Source: JBBQKP01 sp038326995 (GTDB lineage Bacteria > Planctomycetota > Phycisphaerae > Tepidisphaerales > Tepidisphaeraceae). From it: a stretch of DNA of 19,828 nt. The notes beneath the pieces were generated by a model. That model searched no databases. It had not been told where the DNA came from and saw only the letters and a program-made list of their open reading frames with translations. Positions 5,878 to 13,957 of this stretch are shown here, one piece after another (positions within the stretch are counted from its first letter, which is position 1; every line of letters starts with the position of its first letter). The position numbers and the translations under genes are program-made. The stretch covers positions 1 through 19,828 of the forward strand of contig JBBQKP010000046.1 of assembly GCA_038326995.1 (NCBI GenBank). Direction: 5' to 3'.

Positions 5878-8001
5878 CTATCCGTTGATTCCGACCAGGC
5901 CGATCGCTTCGGCACTCACGTCGGACACGACTTCGTTGTAGGCAAGTACGGGAGTCGCGGGCAGGGCCCCTTCGATCATTCGCCTCATCACGCCGCGGAT
6001 CTGCGGGCTGACCAGCAAGACCGGCTGTCTGCCCAGACTGCTCGCCTGCGTCACTTTTTCGGCGATACGCCCGACAATCTGCTGGCTGGTGGCGGGCGGC
6101 ATGGAGTTCATGACGCCCTGCTCGCCGCGCTGGATGTGGCCGGTGATGAGCTCCTCCATGGCCGGGTCGAGCGTGACGCACCAGAGTTTGTCCTGGTCGT
6201 CGATGTACTGCTTGCAGATCGTTCGAGCCAGCGCGTTACGGACGTATTCGGTGAGGACTTCGAGGTCTTTGGTTCGTGGAGCGTAATCGCCGAGGGTTTC
6301 GATGATGGTTTCGAGATCTCGCACGGGTACGCGTTCGCGCAGCAGATTCTGCATGACTTTCTGCAATTCGCCCGGCTTGAGAATCGATGGAATGACTTCA
6401 TCGACCAACGCGGGCGCACGGAGCTTGAGATTATCGAGCAGGCTCTTGATTTCCTGCCTGCTCAGAAGCTCATGCGCGTATCGCTTGATGATTTCTGTGA
6501 GGTGCGTCGCCAGCACGGAACTTGCGTCGAAGCAGGTGTAGTTTTGCAGCTCGGCCTGGGGGCGCTGGCTCTCGGTGATCCAATACGCGGGCAGACCGAA
6601 CGCGGGCTCGGTCGTCGGCTCGGCATATGGAATCGGGCCGTTGGTGTTGCCCGAATCCATGGCCAGGTATTGCTCGGGGTAGGTGACGCCTTTGGCGACG
6701 GCCTGCCCTCTGATCTTGATGATGTAGTCGTTGGGGCCCAGCGCGAGATTGTCTCGGATGCGGACGGGCGGAACGACGATGCCCAGATCAACCGCGGTGC
6801 GGCGTCGAATGTTGCTGATCTTGTCGAGTAAGTCGCCGCCTCGAGTGGTATCGACCAGCGCCACCACTCCGTGCCCGACCTCCAACTCCATCGTTTCGAC
6901 GTCCAGCAATTTGTCGATCTTCTCGGGCTCAGCGGTTTGCGCCTGTGCCTTGGATTGTTCGAGTACGACGTCGGCGGCGGCGCGCTTGTTCTGGTTGCGC
7001 GTGAGGATTAACGCGATCCCGCCGCAGCAGGAAGCGAGAATGAACATTGGCACCATCGGCAGGCCCGTGAGCGAGAGCATCACCAGCCCGACGGCCGCGA
7101 CGATCAGCGCCTGCGGCTTGCCGAACAACTGCGTGACGAATTCGTCGCCCAGCTCTTTGCGACTGCTCGACCGCGTGATGATTAGACCCGCCGCCAGTGA
7201 CACGACGAACGCGGGGACGGCGCTGACCAGCCCGTCGCCGATCGTCAGCTTCGTGTAGAGCTTCAGCACCGACATGACCGGCCAGCCGTGATCGACCATT
7301 CCGACGTAAAAACCGCCCAGAATATTGATGACGGTGATGATGATGCCGGCGATCGCGTCGCCTCTGACGAACTTCGACGCACCGTCCATCGCACCGTAGA
7401 AATCCGCCTCCTGCTCGATCTCGCTCCGGCGACGCTTGGCTTCCTCCTCCTTGATGATCCCGGCGTTCAGGTCGGCGTCGATCGCCATCTGCTTGCCCGG
7501 CATCGCGTCGAGCGTAAACCTTGCCGCCACTTCACTGATACGTGTCGCACCCTTACTGATCACGATGAACTGAATCACGAAGATGATGACGAAGATGATG
7601 ATGCCCACTGCGAGCGAACCGCCCGTGACGAACGTGCTGAATGCCAGGACCATCTCGCCCGCCGCGGCTTCTGCGAGTTCGGGCGTGGACGCGCGGTCGC
7701 CGGCGGTGAGAATCATCCTCGTCGTCGCCACATTCAGCACCAGCCGAAACAACGTCACCGCCAGAAGCAGCGAAGGCAGCACGGAGAATTCGAGCGGGCT
7801 CTTCACATACACCGTCGTCGCCAGGATGATGATCGATATCGTCAGATTCATCACCAGCAGGATGTCGATCACCTGCGTCGGAAGCGGCACGAGAATCACC
7901 ACCAACAGCGCCACCAGCGCGATCGGCAAGAGCAGATCGCGATAGGACATGACTCGCGTCAGCCAGGCGGGCAGAGATTTGGAGGCAATCAATTCAGACA
8001 T
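5878..8001 (-). CDS. flhA: Flagellar type III export gate protein FlhA
   Basis: The 707-residue product is full length for FlhA, the inner-membrane export gate that couples proton flow to secretion of flagellar subunits. The N-terminal half, to about residue 330, has the usual set of hydrophobic helices. The FHIPEP family signature is complete, from RISEVAARFTLD into AMPGKQMAIDAD at about 154-177. Residues Arg154, Arg161, Asp165, Lys210 and Asp215 keep the spacing of the charged residues known to matter in Salmonella FlhA. The cytoplasmic domain (about 360-707) carries the RDNLALGPNDYIIKIRG region that docks export chaperones. It is the last gene of the operon, 68 bases after flhB, and has no clear SD. 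Confidence 0.97.
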   Translation of the reverse strand: MSELIASKSLPAWLTRVMSYRDLLLPIALVALLVVILVPLPTQVIDILLVMNLTISIIILATTVYVKSPLEFSVLPSLLLAVTLFRLVLNVATTRMILTAGDRASTPELAEAAAGEMVLAFSTFVTGGSLAVGIIIFVIIFVIQFIVISKGATRISEVAARFTLDAMPGKQMAIDADLNAGIIKEEEAKRRRSEIEQEADFYGAMDGASKFVRGDAIAGIIITVINILGGFYVGMVDHGWPVMSVLKLYTKLTIGDGLVSAVPAFVVSLAAGLIITRSSSRKELGDEFVTQLFGKPQALIVAAVGLVMLSLTGLPMVPMFILASCCGGIALILTRNQNKRAAADVVLEQSKAQAQTAEPEKIDKLLDVETMELEVGHGVVALVDTTRGGDLLDKISNIRRRTAVDLGIVVPPVRIRDNLALGPNDYIIKIRGQAVAKGVTYPEQYLAMDSGNTNGPIPYAEPTTEPAFGLPAYWITESQRPQAELQNYTCFDASSVLATHLTEIIKRYAHELLSRQEIKSLLDNLKLRAPALVDEVIPSILKPGELQKVMQNLLRERVPVRDLETIIETLGDYAPRTKDLEVLTEYVRNALARTICKQYIDDQDKLWCVTLDPAMEELITGHIQRGEQGVMNSMPPATSQQIVGRIAEKVTQASSLGRQPVLLVSPQIRGVMRRMIEGALPATPVLAYNEVVSDVSAEAIGLVGING

Positions 8002-8069
8002 GGCCAGAAGAGGTGCGGGGAACTTATTTCTTGGTGTTCATTGTCATTCATACGATGGAGTTCATTGTG

Positions 8070-9239
8070 CTAACGATTTCCTCCGCCAACGCCTCCGCCA
8101 ACGCCTCTGCCAACACCCGCGCCAACACCCGCGCCAGCCATTTCACCCGCACCTGCACTTGCGCCAGAATTCGCCCTGGGATGGCTCAGTTCGTACACAT
8201 ACGCCAGGATTTCCGCGACGGCCTTGTACAGGTCTTCGGGCACCTCATCGCCGACCCTGCAGCTCGCATAAAGCGCACGAGCAAGGGGCGGCCTTTGCAC
8301 GATCGGCACGCCCGCCTCGCCCGCGACCTGCCTGATGTGCAAGGCCATCTGGTCAACGCCCTTGGCGACGACGCGCGGGGCGTTCATCGTCTCAGAGTCG
8401 TACCTGAGCGCGATCGAATAGTGATCCGGGTTGGTCACGATCACGGTGGCGGTCGGGACGTCTTTTCGGATGCGCTGGCGCGACCTTTGGAGCGCGATGT
8501 CGCGCCGGCGCTGCTTCATCAGCGGGTCTCCTTCGAATTGCTTCATCTCGTCCCTCACTTCCTGCTTGGTCATCTTCATATCCTGCTCATTGCGGTATTT
8601 TTGCCACGCGTAATCGAAGAGCGCGAGAATCAGCAATGCGACTGCGATGCGAAGCGAAACGTCGTATACTAATATTGCGGCAAGGTACATGACCTGTTCG
8701 TGCGTGAGCCTGGCGAGTTGCACGATCTCACCCATTCGGCCGTGGATGGCCGAATATCCCATGCTGATCACGAGCAACACTTTCAGCACATGGAAGACGA
8801 GCTGCATCATGCCGCGTCCGCCAGAAAACAGCCGTTTGATGCCGCTCAAAGGACTGATTTGACTCGGCTTGGGCGCGAGCTTTTTGACATTGAAATTCAG
8901 CCCGGCCTGATAGACGGCAATACCCGCCGCCACGACCGCCAGACCCACCAGAAGCGGCAGCATCGACAGCCCGACCATTGCACTCAGACTCATCGCCAGC
9001 GTGAGCGAATTGCCCACTTGCTGGTCTGCCATTGTTTCGAGCGAGAGCATGGTTCGCATGACTTCTTTTAGCGCCGCTGCGATTTCGGGTGTGTTATGGG
9101 AAATCAAAATAATGCCCCCGACCAACAGCACCGCGGCCGAGAGGTCTGTGCTCTTGGGTATGTTCCCCTGTTCGCGCGCTTTCTCGCGCTTACGCGGAGT
9201 GGGGTCTTCTGTCTTTTCTTGTCCGTCTGATTCAGCCAT
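8070..9239 (-). CDS. flhB: Flagellar export switch protein FlhB, with NPDH cleavage motif
   Basis: The 389-residue product controls the switch in export substrate from rod/hook to filament proteins. The N-terminus carries the family motif EKTEDPTPRKREKAREQG (8-25), followed by four membrane segments (about 33-210) and a basic linker. The autocleavage site, normally NPTH, reads N270-P271-D272-H273 here. The cleaved Asn-Pro bond and the His are kept and the Thr is replaced by Asp. Downstream residues (YSIALRYD, APRVVAKG) fit FlhB. After residue 355 a Gly/Ala/Val tail encoded by 12-bp tandem repeats extends beyond the usual end. An AAGGA lies about nine bases before the ATG. Confidence 0.96.
   Translation of the reverse strand: MAESDGQEKTEDPTPRKREKAREQGNIPKSTDLSAAVLLVGGIILISHNTPEIAAALKEVMRTMLSLETMADQQVGNSLTLAMSLSAMVGLSMLPLLVGLAVVAAGIAVYQAGLNFNVKKLAPKPSQISPLSGIKRLFSGGRGMMQLVFHVLKVLLVISMGYSAIHGRMGEIVQLARLTHEQVMYLAAILVYDVSLRIAVALLILALFDYAWQKYRNEQDMKMTKQEVRDEMKQFEGDPLMKQRRRDIALQRSRQRIRKDVPTATVIVTNPDHYSIALRYDSETMNAPRVVAKGVDQMALHIRQVAGEAGVPIVQRPPLARALYASCRVGDEVPEDLYKAVAEILAYVYELSHPRANSGASAGAGEMAGAGVGAGVGRGVGGGVGGGNR
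8081..8138. repeat. 12-bp tandem repeats encoding the FlhB tail
   Basis: Units close to GCCTCCGCCAAC repeat in register: a partial copy at 8081-8090, then 8091-8102, 8103-8114, 8115-8126 and 8127-8138. The last two are more diverged (ACCCGCGCCAAC/AGC). In the flhB frame they encode the Gly/Val/Ala run near the C-terminus. Twelve-base units keep the frame, so copy number can change without disrupting the protein. Confidence 0.8.
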
Positions 9240-9322
9240 GCTCTGGCGTCCTTGCGATGGTCAACCCGCCCCGTGATTTCACCTTGTAGATCAACTGTCG
9301 TCTGCGCTGGATTTGTCCGTAC

Positions 9323-10129
9323 TCACTGCTTCACCAGTCCAGCCACCGAAGCGTCCGACACCGCCTGCACCCACGCCTCCAGCGTGCTGGTCATTGAGTC
9401 GCTGATGACGCCCCCCGTCGAGGCGATGCCGAAGATCAGCACCAGCATCCCCAGGATGGTTCTCAGGCCCAGGCCCGCGGAAAGGATGTTGAGCTGCGGC
9501 ATCGTCTTGCTCAGGAAGCCCAGCGCGATGTCGGCCACCAGGAGCGTGACGAACACCGGCGCCGCAAGCCTTAGCGCTAGAATCGTCGCGGCGTTAAGCA
9601 GATCCAGAACCAGCGCCAGCACGTCGGGAGTCAGCACCAGCGCCATTGGGGGCAATACAACAAGCGACTCGTGCATGCCGCTGAGCATCACCCTGTGCCC
9701 GCCGACCGAGATGAACACCAGCAGAGTCAGCATGAAGTAGAGGTCGCCGATCGGGCTGCCCGACCCGCCGAACTGCGGATCAAATACCGAACCGATCGAA
9801 AAGCCGACCTGCTGGCCGATGAGTTCACCAGCCCACTGCGTGGCGGTAAACACCAGCGAGACGGCCATACCCATCGCCATGCCGAACATGAACTCTCCAA
9901 CCATCGCCACCACCAGTGTGATGAGATCGCTCGGTACGACCATGCGCGAATAATCGACGCCCGAAACACCCGTCGAAATCCCCAGCGAGATCATCAGAAT
10001 CAGCATCACCCGAAAGGCGTTGGGCACGCGCGAGCTTGAAAAGAACGGCGACATCAACATCACCCCCGCCACTCGAAACACCACGAGCAGGAACAGCGGC
10101 GCGAAGTTGGCGAGTTCGATCAGATTCAC
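9323..10129 (-). CDS. fliR: Flagellar export protein FliR
   Basis: This 268-residue membrane protein is part of the FliP5-Q4-R1 export pore. The start is GTG at 10129, giving MNLIELANFAPLFLLVVFRVAGVMLMSPFF, the typical FliR beginning. Later segments such as FMFGMAMGMAVSLVFTATQWAGELIGQQVGFSIGSVFDP and PVFVTLLVADIALGFLSKTMPQLNIL are characteristic. About six hydrophobic segments are visible. It lies 79 bases after fliQ and 83 before flhB. No SD is evident before the GTG; the next Met would remove the first membrane segment, so GTG is preferred. Confidence 0.95.
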   Translation of the reverse strand: MNLIELANFAPLFLLVVFRVAGVMLMSPFFSSSRVPNAFRVMLILMISLGISTGVSGVDYSRMVVPSDLITLVVAMVGEFMFGMAMGMAVSLVFTATQWAGELIGQQVGFSIGSVFDPQFGGSGSPIGDLYFMLTLLVFISVGGHRVMLSGMHESLVVLPPMALVLTPDVLALVLDLLNAATILALRLAAPVFVTLLVADIALGFLSKTMPQLNILSAGLGLRTILGMLVLIFGIASTGGVISDSMTSTLEAWVQAVSDASVAGLVKQ

Positions 10130-10208
10130 AGTGCAGGCCCAATATCGAAACCAGAGTCGAAAATTGTTTTTTATGATCGGAATTCATTTACGCTTTTTGA
10201 TCGCCCGT

Positions 10209-10469
10209 CTAAGGCATCGCCCCTTCGATCATCATCCGCGTGTAATCAACCAGCCGAGCACCGATCCACGGAAGCAAAACGACCAGTGCGATCATCATGG
10301 CGGCGATTTTGGGGATGAACGTAAGCGTCTGCTCCTGAATCTGCGTCACCGCCTGAACGATCGAAATGACGATGCCGACGGTCAGCCCCACCATCATCAC
10401 CGGACCGGCGACGAGCAGAACCAGCAGCAGCGCGGCCCGAATGATTTCTGTTGCCTGATCGACGGTCAT
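10209..10469 (-). CDS. fliQ: Flagellar export protein FliQ
   Basis: This 86-residue protein has two membrane helices (about 14-38 and 52-72), normal for FliQ, which forms the helical export pore with FliP and FliR. The chosen start is the ATG at 10469 (MTVDQATEIIRAALLL). It has GGGGAG five to six bases upstream and overlaps the fliP stop as ATGA, a classic coupling arrangement. A longer frame begins at a GTG at 10508, but its 13 extra residues do not resemble FliQ and would overlap the end of fliP. Confidence 0.95.
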   Translation of the reverse strand: MTVDQATEIIRAALLLVLLVAGPVMMVGLTVGIVISIVQAVTQIQEQTLTFIPKIAAMMIALVVLLPWIGARLVDYTRMMIEGAMP

Positions 10470-11275
10470 GCGAAGCTCCCCATTAACGATTGTGAAATCA
10501 GACGCCACCCGTCCACCAGCACAAACAGCAATAGCTTGAACGGCAAAGAAATCAGCACGGGCGGCAACATCATCATGCCCATGCTGATCAGCACAGAGCT
10601 GATCACCATGTCGATCACCAGGAACGGCAGATAAATTTTGAAGCCCATCAGAAACGCCGTCTTCAGCTCACTGATCATGAACCCGGGAATCAGGCTCATG
10701 GTGCTGATGTCTTCCCACACCTTCGCCGGCGGCTTGCCGCTGAAGTCGTGAAACAAATGAACATCTTCCTCGTTTTCCGACACCTCGATTTGCCGAATCA
10801 TGAAGTCGCGGATGTGACCCTCGGCGGCCTTCAGGGCCTGGGTCTGATTCATGCCGCCCGACAAATAAGGCTGCAGTGCCGACGAATTAATTCGCTCCAG
10901 CGTCGGGCCCATCACCAAAAGCGTCATGAACATCGCCAGGCCCGTCAGCACCTGATTGGGCGGCAGCGTGGGCGTGCCCATGGCCTGACGCAGCAGCGAA
11001 AGGACAATGATAATCCGCGTGAAGCTGGTCATCATGATCACGATCGCCGGAGCCAGACTCAGCACCGTGAGCAATATCAGAAGCTGCAACGTCGCGCTGA
11101 AATTTTCGCGCGACCCCAATTCCGGAAGTCGAAATGAGGCAGGGTTGATTGAAGGCATTACCTGCGCAGTGGCAATTGTTGGCAATGCGAACAACGCCAC
11201 CAGAGCCGTCACGAATATGACGGCAAAGCCAGGGCTTACCGCTATTTTCTTTCCGACGCGAGCATCCGTTCTCAT
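10466..11275 (-). CDS. fliP: Flagellar export protein FliP
   Basis: The 269-residue product starts with a cleavable signal peptide (hydrophobic stretch about 17-37), as FliP does. Residues 81-118 carry the family signature MMTSFTRIIIVLSLLRQAMG followed by TPTLPPNQVLTGLAMFMT. The later segment AFLMGFKIYLPFLVIDMVISSVLISMGMMMLPP is the second conserved block. FliP is the main pore subunit of the export gate. The start has AAAGG upstream. The gap from fliO is 27 bases, and the stop overlaps the fliQ start by four bases. Confidence 0.97.
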   Translation of the reverse strand: MRTDARVGKKIAVSPGFAVIFVTALVALFALPTIATAQVMPSINPASFRLPELGSRENFSATLQLLILLTVLSLAPAIVIMMTSFTRIIIVLSLLRQAMGTPTLPPNQVLTGLAMFMTLLVMGPTLERINSSALQPYLSGGMNQTQALKAAEGHIRDFMIRQIEVSENEEDVHLFHDFSGKPPAKVWEDISTMSLIPGFMISELKTAFLMGFKIYLPFLVIDMVISSVLISMGMMMLPPVLISLPFKLLLFVLVDGWRLISQSLMGSFA

Positions 11276-11302
11276 CGTCGCCTTTCTGTTGATTCTAACG
11301 TT

Positions 11303-12115
11303 TTAGGTCTTGATCGATCCCGACAGATTTCTCACACGCGACAGCAGCGTGCCGATCTCGCCCCGCACTTTCGCCAGGGCATCCGAGTCTTCAGCCGCCA
11401 CGCCGTCGGCCGCGAGGCGCGGGTCGCTGGTCAGGTCTCCGCCTGAGCCATAGTTCATCTTGTTACGCACGTCATCACCCTGATCTCCAGCGGTCGAGTA
11501 ATCGCGCGAATAAGCCCCAGACTCTTCATCCAGAGCCAGGGTGAATGCGGATTTTGAAACGCGAGCTTCTGCTTCACGGGCCGAGGTCTTGCCGAGAATC
11601 TCCGCGATCTCGTCGGCATCGGTGATCTCGCACAGCGTCGTGACCGCACCCGCAGAATCACACGCGACCACAATTCGCCTGCCGACCTGAAGCAAAATGA
11701 TTTGTTGACGCGGGGCGATGAGCGTACGTGAGACGACGCGTGCGGCAGAGTTGGAGCTGGTGCCCGCGATATTGAAACACTTTTTCGCGACCCATCTCAA
11801 CACAAAAATCAGGCCGATGACGACCGTCAGCGCGATCGCCACCCGGCCCAGATCCACCGACATGCCGCCTGTTGACCATGGCGCGAGCGTTGGCGATTCA
11901 GTGAGCTGCGTCGCAGAGTCGTTCGACGAACTGGTTACTTCATTTTCAGTCGTCGCCAGCTCACGCCGGATCGGCCGACCTTCGGCGACCTCTTGATGCA
12001 GGGCATTTGGCGTCGCGCTTGGCATCGCATTTTGCGCAGCATGCGCAGGCGCGCAGACTGCAAGCAAGGCGACCACGCCGACGATCAATTCGATTGCTTT
12101 TCTTCGATTTCGCAT
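11303..12115 (-). CDS. fliO: Flagellar biosynthesis protein FliO
   Basis: This 270-residue membrane protein belongs to the FliO family, which assists assembly of the FliP pore. The chosen start is the ATG at 12115 with a strong SD. A TTG nine codons earlier has none. Residues 1-27 form a signal peptide ending AHA. A low-complexity linker follows, then one membrane helix at about 90-109 (GRVAIALTVVIGLIFVLRWV). The FliO core is SRTLIAPRQQIILLQVGRRIVVAC, where a small beta domain handles membrane-proximal contacts. The C-terminal 100 residues are polar and probably disordered. It is longer than enteric FliO, as is common outside the Enterobacteria. The position between fliN and fliP supports the call. 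Confidence 0.9.
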   Translation of the reverse strand: MRNRRKAIELIVGVVALLAVCAPAHAAQNAMPSATPNALHQEVAEGRPIRRELATTENEVTSSSNDSATQLTESPTLAPWSTGGMSVDLGRVAIALTVVIGLIFVLRWVAKKCFNIAGTSSNSAARVVSRTLIAPRQQIILLQVGRRIVVACDSAGAVTTLCEITDADEIAEILGKTSAREAEARVSKSAFTLALDEESGAYSRDYSTAGDQGDDVRNKMNYGSGGDLTSDPRLAADGVAAEDSDALAKVRGEIGTLLSRVRNLSGSIKT

Positions 12116-12122
12116 GCGATCG

Positions 12123-12129
12123 CCTCCTT
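12123..12129 (-). promoter_or_regulatory. Strong ribosome binding site deciding the fliO start
   Basis: The minus strand reads AAGGAGG with seven bases to the ATG at 12115. This is one of the few perfect SD sequences in the window and selects the 270-residue FliO over the TTG-started form. Confidence 0.85.
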
Positions 12130-12183
12130 GCGATTGCGGCAATGCCAGTAGTTAAGTCTCTGACGAACCTAGTAACGTCCGCG

Positions 12184-12780
12184 CTACATCAGGTCGTCCT
12201 TATTGGTCGAAATGATCTCGTTAACGCGGACGCAGAACTGGTCGTTTAGCACCAGAACCTCGCCCCGCGCGACCAGTCTCTCGTTCACGAAAACGTCCAC
12301 GGGATCGCCCGCGAGTTTGTCCAGTTCCACCACCGCACCCTCGGCCAACCGTAGCACATCTTCGACCAGCATTCGGCTTCGGCCGAGTTCGATTTTCACG
12401 TTCAGCTCGACGTCCTTCAGCAAATCAATGCTCGAGACTTGAGCATCGGTAACGGCGCGTTGCAGGTCGGGGAATTGGAATGACGGTGCGGAAGGCATCG
12501 GGTTGCCCGCACCTGTCGAACGGGAAGCTCCCGCAGCTGAATTGCGAGAGACTGAGGCGGCCTGGGGCGGGTCGTCGAAATTCGCGGAAGCCAGCAGTGC
12601 GTCGATTTCGTCTTGACTGGCCTCGCCTGACATGTTAGCGGACGACGAAGCAGAAGCGGCGGGCTGAGGCGCGGAAGCCGACGAACCGCCAGTGGGCGTT
12701 GCCCCGGCGCTATCTGCCTTGTTCATCTCCGCGAGCAATGCGTCGATGTCTGACTCTGAAATGCCCTGATTCTCGGCCAT
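12184..12780 (-). CDS. fliN: Flagellar motor switch protein FliN with two EIDALL-type motifs
   Basis: The 198-residue product has the SpoA domain of FliN at about residues 118-195: LLKDVELNVKIELGRSRM, then VELDKLAGDPVDVFVNERLVARGEV and FCVRVNEII. FliN forms part of the C-ring that sets rotation direction and docks export substrates. Before it lies a long Ser/Ala/Pro linker bearing two short motifs, ISESDIDALL (7-16) and ASQDEIDALL (54-63). These resemble the CheY-P-binding start of FliM and FliY. The start is the ATG at 12780; a GTG at 12915 would add 45 unrelated residues. The operon has no fliM next to it, so this FliY-like protein may take on part of that role (inference). Confidence 0.92.
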   Translation of the reverse strand: MAENQGISESDIDALLAEMNKADSAGATPTGGSSASAPQPAASASSSANMSGEASQDEIDALLASANFDDPPQAASVSRNSAAGASRSTGAGNPMPSAPSFQFPDLQRAVTDAQVSSIDLLKDVELNVKIELGRSRMLVEDVLRLAEGAVVELDKLAGDPVDVFVNERLVARGEVLVLNDQFCVRVNEIISTNKDDLM

Positions 12781-12930
12781 ATCGCACCATCCGTGGCGTG
12801 AAAAGTCCTCAAGTTGCAGCGGCGTCCGGGATCGGGCCGCTGGTAGGAGTATCACGTGGCGGATGATTTTGAGCAAATGTGAGGAGACAGTTTCTGGTGA
12901 GAAACCTTCAGACACACGTCAGGTGCCGCA

Positions 12931-13566
12931 TCAGAACTCGGCTTTGAACGGAATACAGCGCGGGACCAGGACTTCCTCGATCAGATCCGGGCCGAGGATT
13001 TCCTCGAGCTGAAACTTCACCTGACGGCGGAATGTTTCGAGCCCCGGCTCTTTCTCGCCGTTGAGTTTTTCCGGGTCGGTTCGGGAAATGATCGTGCGAA
13101 TGCGGTCACCGATCATCGCCTTTCGACCTTCAAGATCGGCCTTGGTTTTTTCGGCGTGCTCGCTTTTCACGACTACAAAAATGCTGACATCATATAAAAA
13201 TGTTCGGCCCGACAGCTTATTGGGCGCCCGCATCTCAATGACGGGCAGCTCCACTTTCGACATCTTCGACCCGCCGGTCTTTCCGCCGTCGTCCTTCCCG
13301 CCGCCTTCGCCCTTTCCGCCTTCTTCGGTGTGCAATTCCGCAGCGGCGGCGGGTTCGGGGCTCCCGCCCAGCATTTTGAACGCGCCAAAAAGCACGGCCG
13401 CCTCGATCACCATCACGCCGCCCAGCAGGACGGGCAGTTTCGTGAGCATCGCAACGATGCCGCCCTTTTTGGCAGGGGCATGACCCTTGTCATCGTGACC
13501 ACCCGCGGCCGAGCCTTTGTCGGCCGGCTTCTCTTTCTCCGCAGGTTTTTTTTCTTTTTCAGCCAT
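12931..13566 (-). CDS. fliL: Flagellar basal body-associated protein FliL
   Basis: The 211-residue product has a Lys/Glu-rich cytoplasmic start, one membrane helix at about 44-66 (LPVLLGGVMVIEAAVLFGAFKML), a Gly/Lys/Glu linker and a periplasmic FliL domain from about 105. That domain contains RTFLYDVSIFVVVK, RDRIRTIISRTDPEKL-like sequence and the ending IEEVLVPRCIPFKAEF. FliL surrounds the stator and supports torque. It follows flbD by 79 bases and precedes fliN by 150 bases, a space in which fliM is found in many operons. The low-complexity linker makes it longer than enteric FliL. Confidence 0.88.
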   Translation of the reverse strand: MAEKEKKPAEKEKPADKGSAAGGHDDKGHAPAKKGGIVAMLTKLPVLLGGVMVIEAAVLFGAFKMLGGSPEPAAAAELHTEEGGKGEGGGKDDGGKTGGSKMSKVELPVIEMRAPNKLSGRTFLYDVSIFVVVKSEHAEKTKADLEGRKAMIGDRIRTIISRTDPEKLNGEKEPGLETFRRQVKFQLEEILGPDLIEEVLVPRCIPFKAEF

Positions 13567-13645
13567 AGGACCGCTCGACCTCTATCAGGGTCATCGGTCA
13601 GTTCACCGCCCGACATTCACAGCAAGGCCGGCTGCAAGTCAGTTT

Positions 13646-13840
13646 TCAATCGGTGATGGGTCTGCGGGTCGAGCGGACGTATTCGATCGCCCGACGCATG
13701 ACCTCGGCGATGGGCTCTTTGACCATCAGTTTCTCGCCGTGGTCGCAGCAGATCACGGTGTCGGGCGTCTGCTCGACGTATCGAATGCGGTCTGCGTTCA
13801 TAATAAAGGACTGGCCGTTGAGTCGGGTGAGGAGGATCAT
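13646..13840 (-). CDS. flbD: Flagellar protein FlbD (SwrD family)
   Basis: This 64-residue protein matches FlbD/SwrD: MILLTRLNGQSFIMNADRIRYVEQTPDTVI, then LMVKEPIAEVMRRAIEYVR. The family has been linked to flagellar stator power in Bacillus; no enzymatic motif is present. It is the first gene of the flagellar operon and diverges from the large membrane protein gene at 13958, with a 117-base gap that must hold both promoters. No SD precedes the ATG. Confidence 0.9.
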   Translation of the reverse strand: MILLTRLNGQSFIMNADRIRYVEQTPDTVICCDHGEKLMVKEPIAEVMRRAIEYVRSTRRPITD

Positions 13841-13850
13841 GATGGTCTGA

Positions 13851-13879
13851 TAATCGGCAATCAGGACCTGAAAACTTTG
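13851..13879 (-). promoter_or_regulatory. Possible sigma-28-like promoter before flbD
   Basis: On the minus strand CAAAGTTT (13872-13879) is followed by 13 bases and GCCGATTA (13851-13858). The FliA (sigma-28) consensus is TAAAGTTT, 11 bases, GCCGATAA, so both halves match well but the spacing is two bases too long. The -10-like part ends 10 bases before the flbD ATG, which would leave almost no leader. Confidence 0.3.
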
Positions 13880-13920
13880 GCGAAGGGCGTGATTGAATTC
13901 GTGCGTTCAAAAGATTGCCA

Positions 13921-13949
13921 TTGACAATCCGGGCGTTCTGGATGAAACC
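13921..13949 (+). promoter_or_regulatory. Possible promoter for the GT-C-like gene
   Basis: A perfect TTGACA lies at 13921-13926. The region 16-17 bases later (TGAAAC/GAAACC, 13943-13949) is a poor -10. If used, transcription would start close to the ATG at 13958, giving a very short leader. No SD is present. Confidence 0.3.
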
Positions 13950-13957
13950 GATCTTCC

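Noticed and set aside
5830..8073. Long plus-strand open frames opposite flhA (333 and 261 codons)
   Set aside because: They are antisense to a full-length, motif-complete flhA. Their translations are Arg/His/Asp-rich with no family resemblance, as expected from GC-rich shadow frames.
12116..12142. TTG start for FliO at 12142
   Set aside because: The perfect AAGGAGG lies within those extra codons and points to the ATG at 12115.
12781..12915. Longer FliN starting at GTG 12915
   Set aside because: The added 45 residues resemble nothing in FliN or FliM, and the family-like sequence begins at the ATG at 12780.
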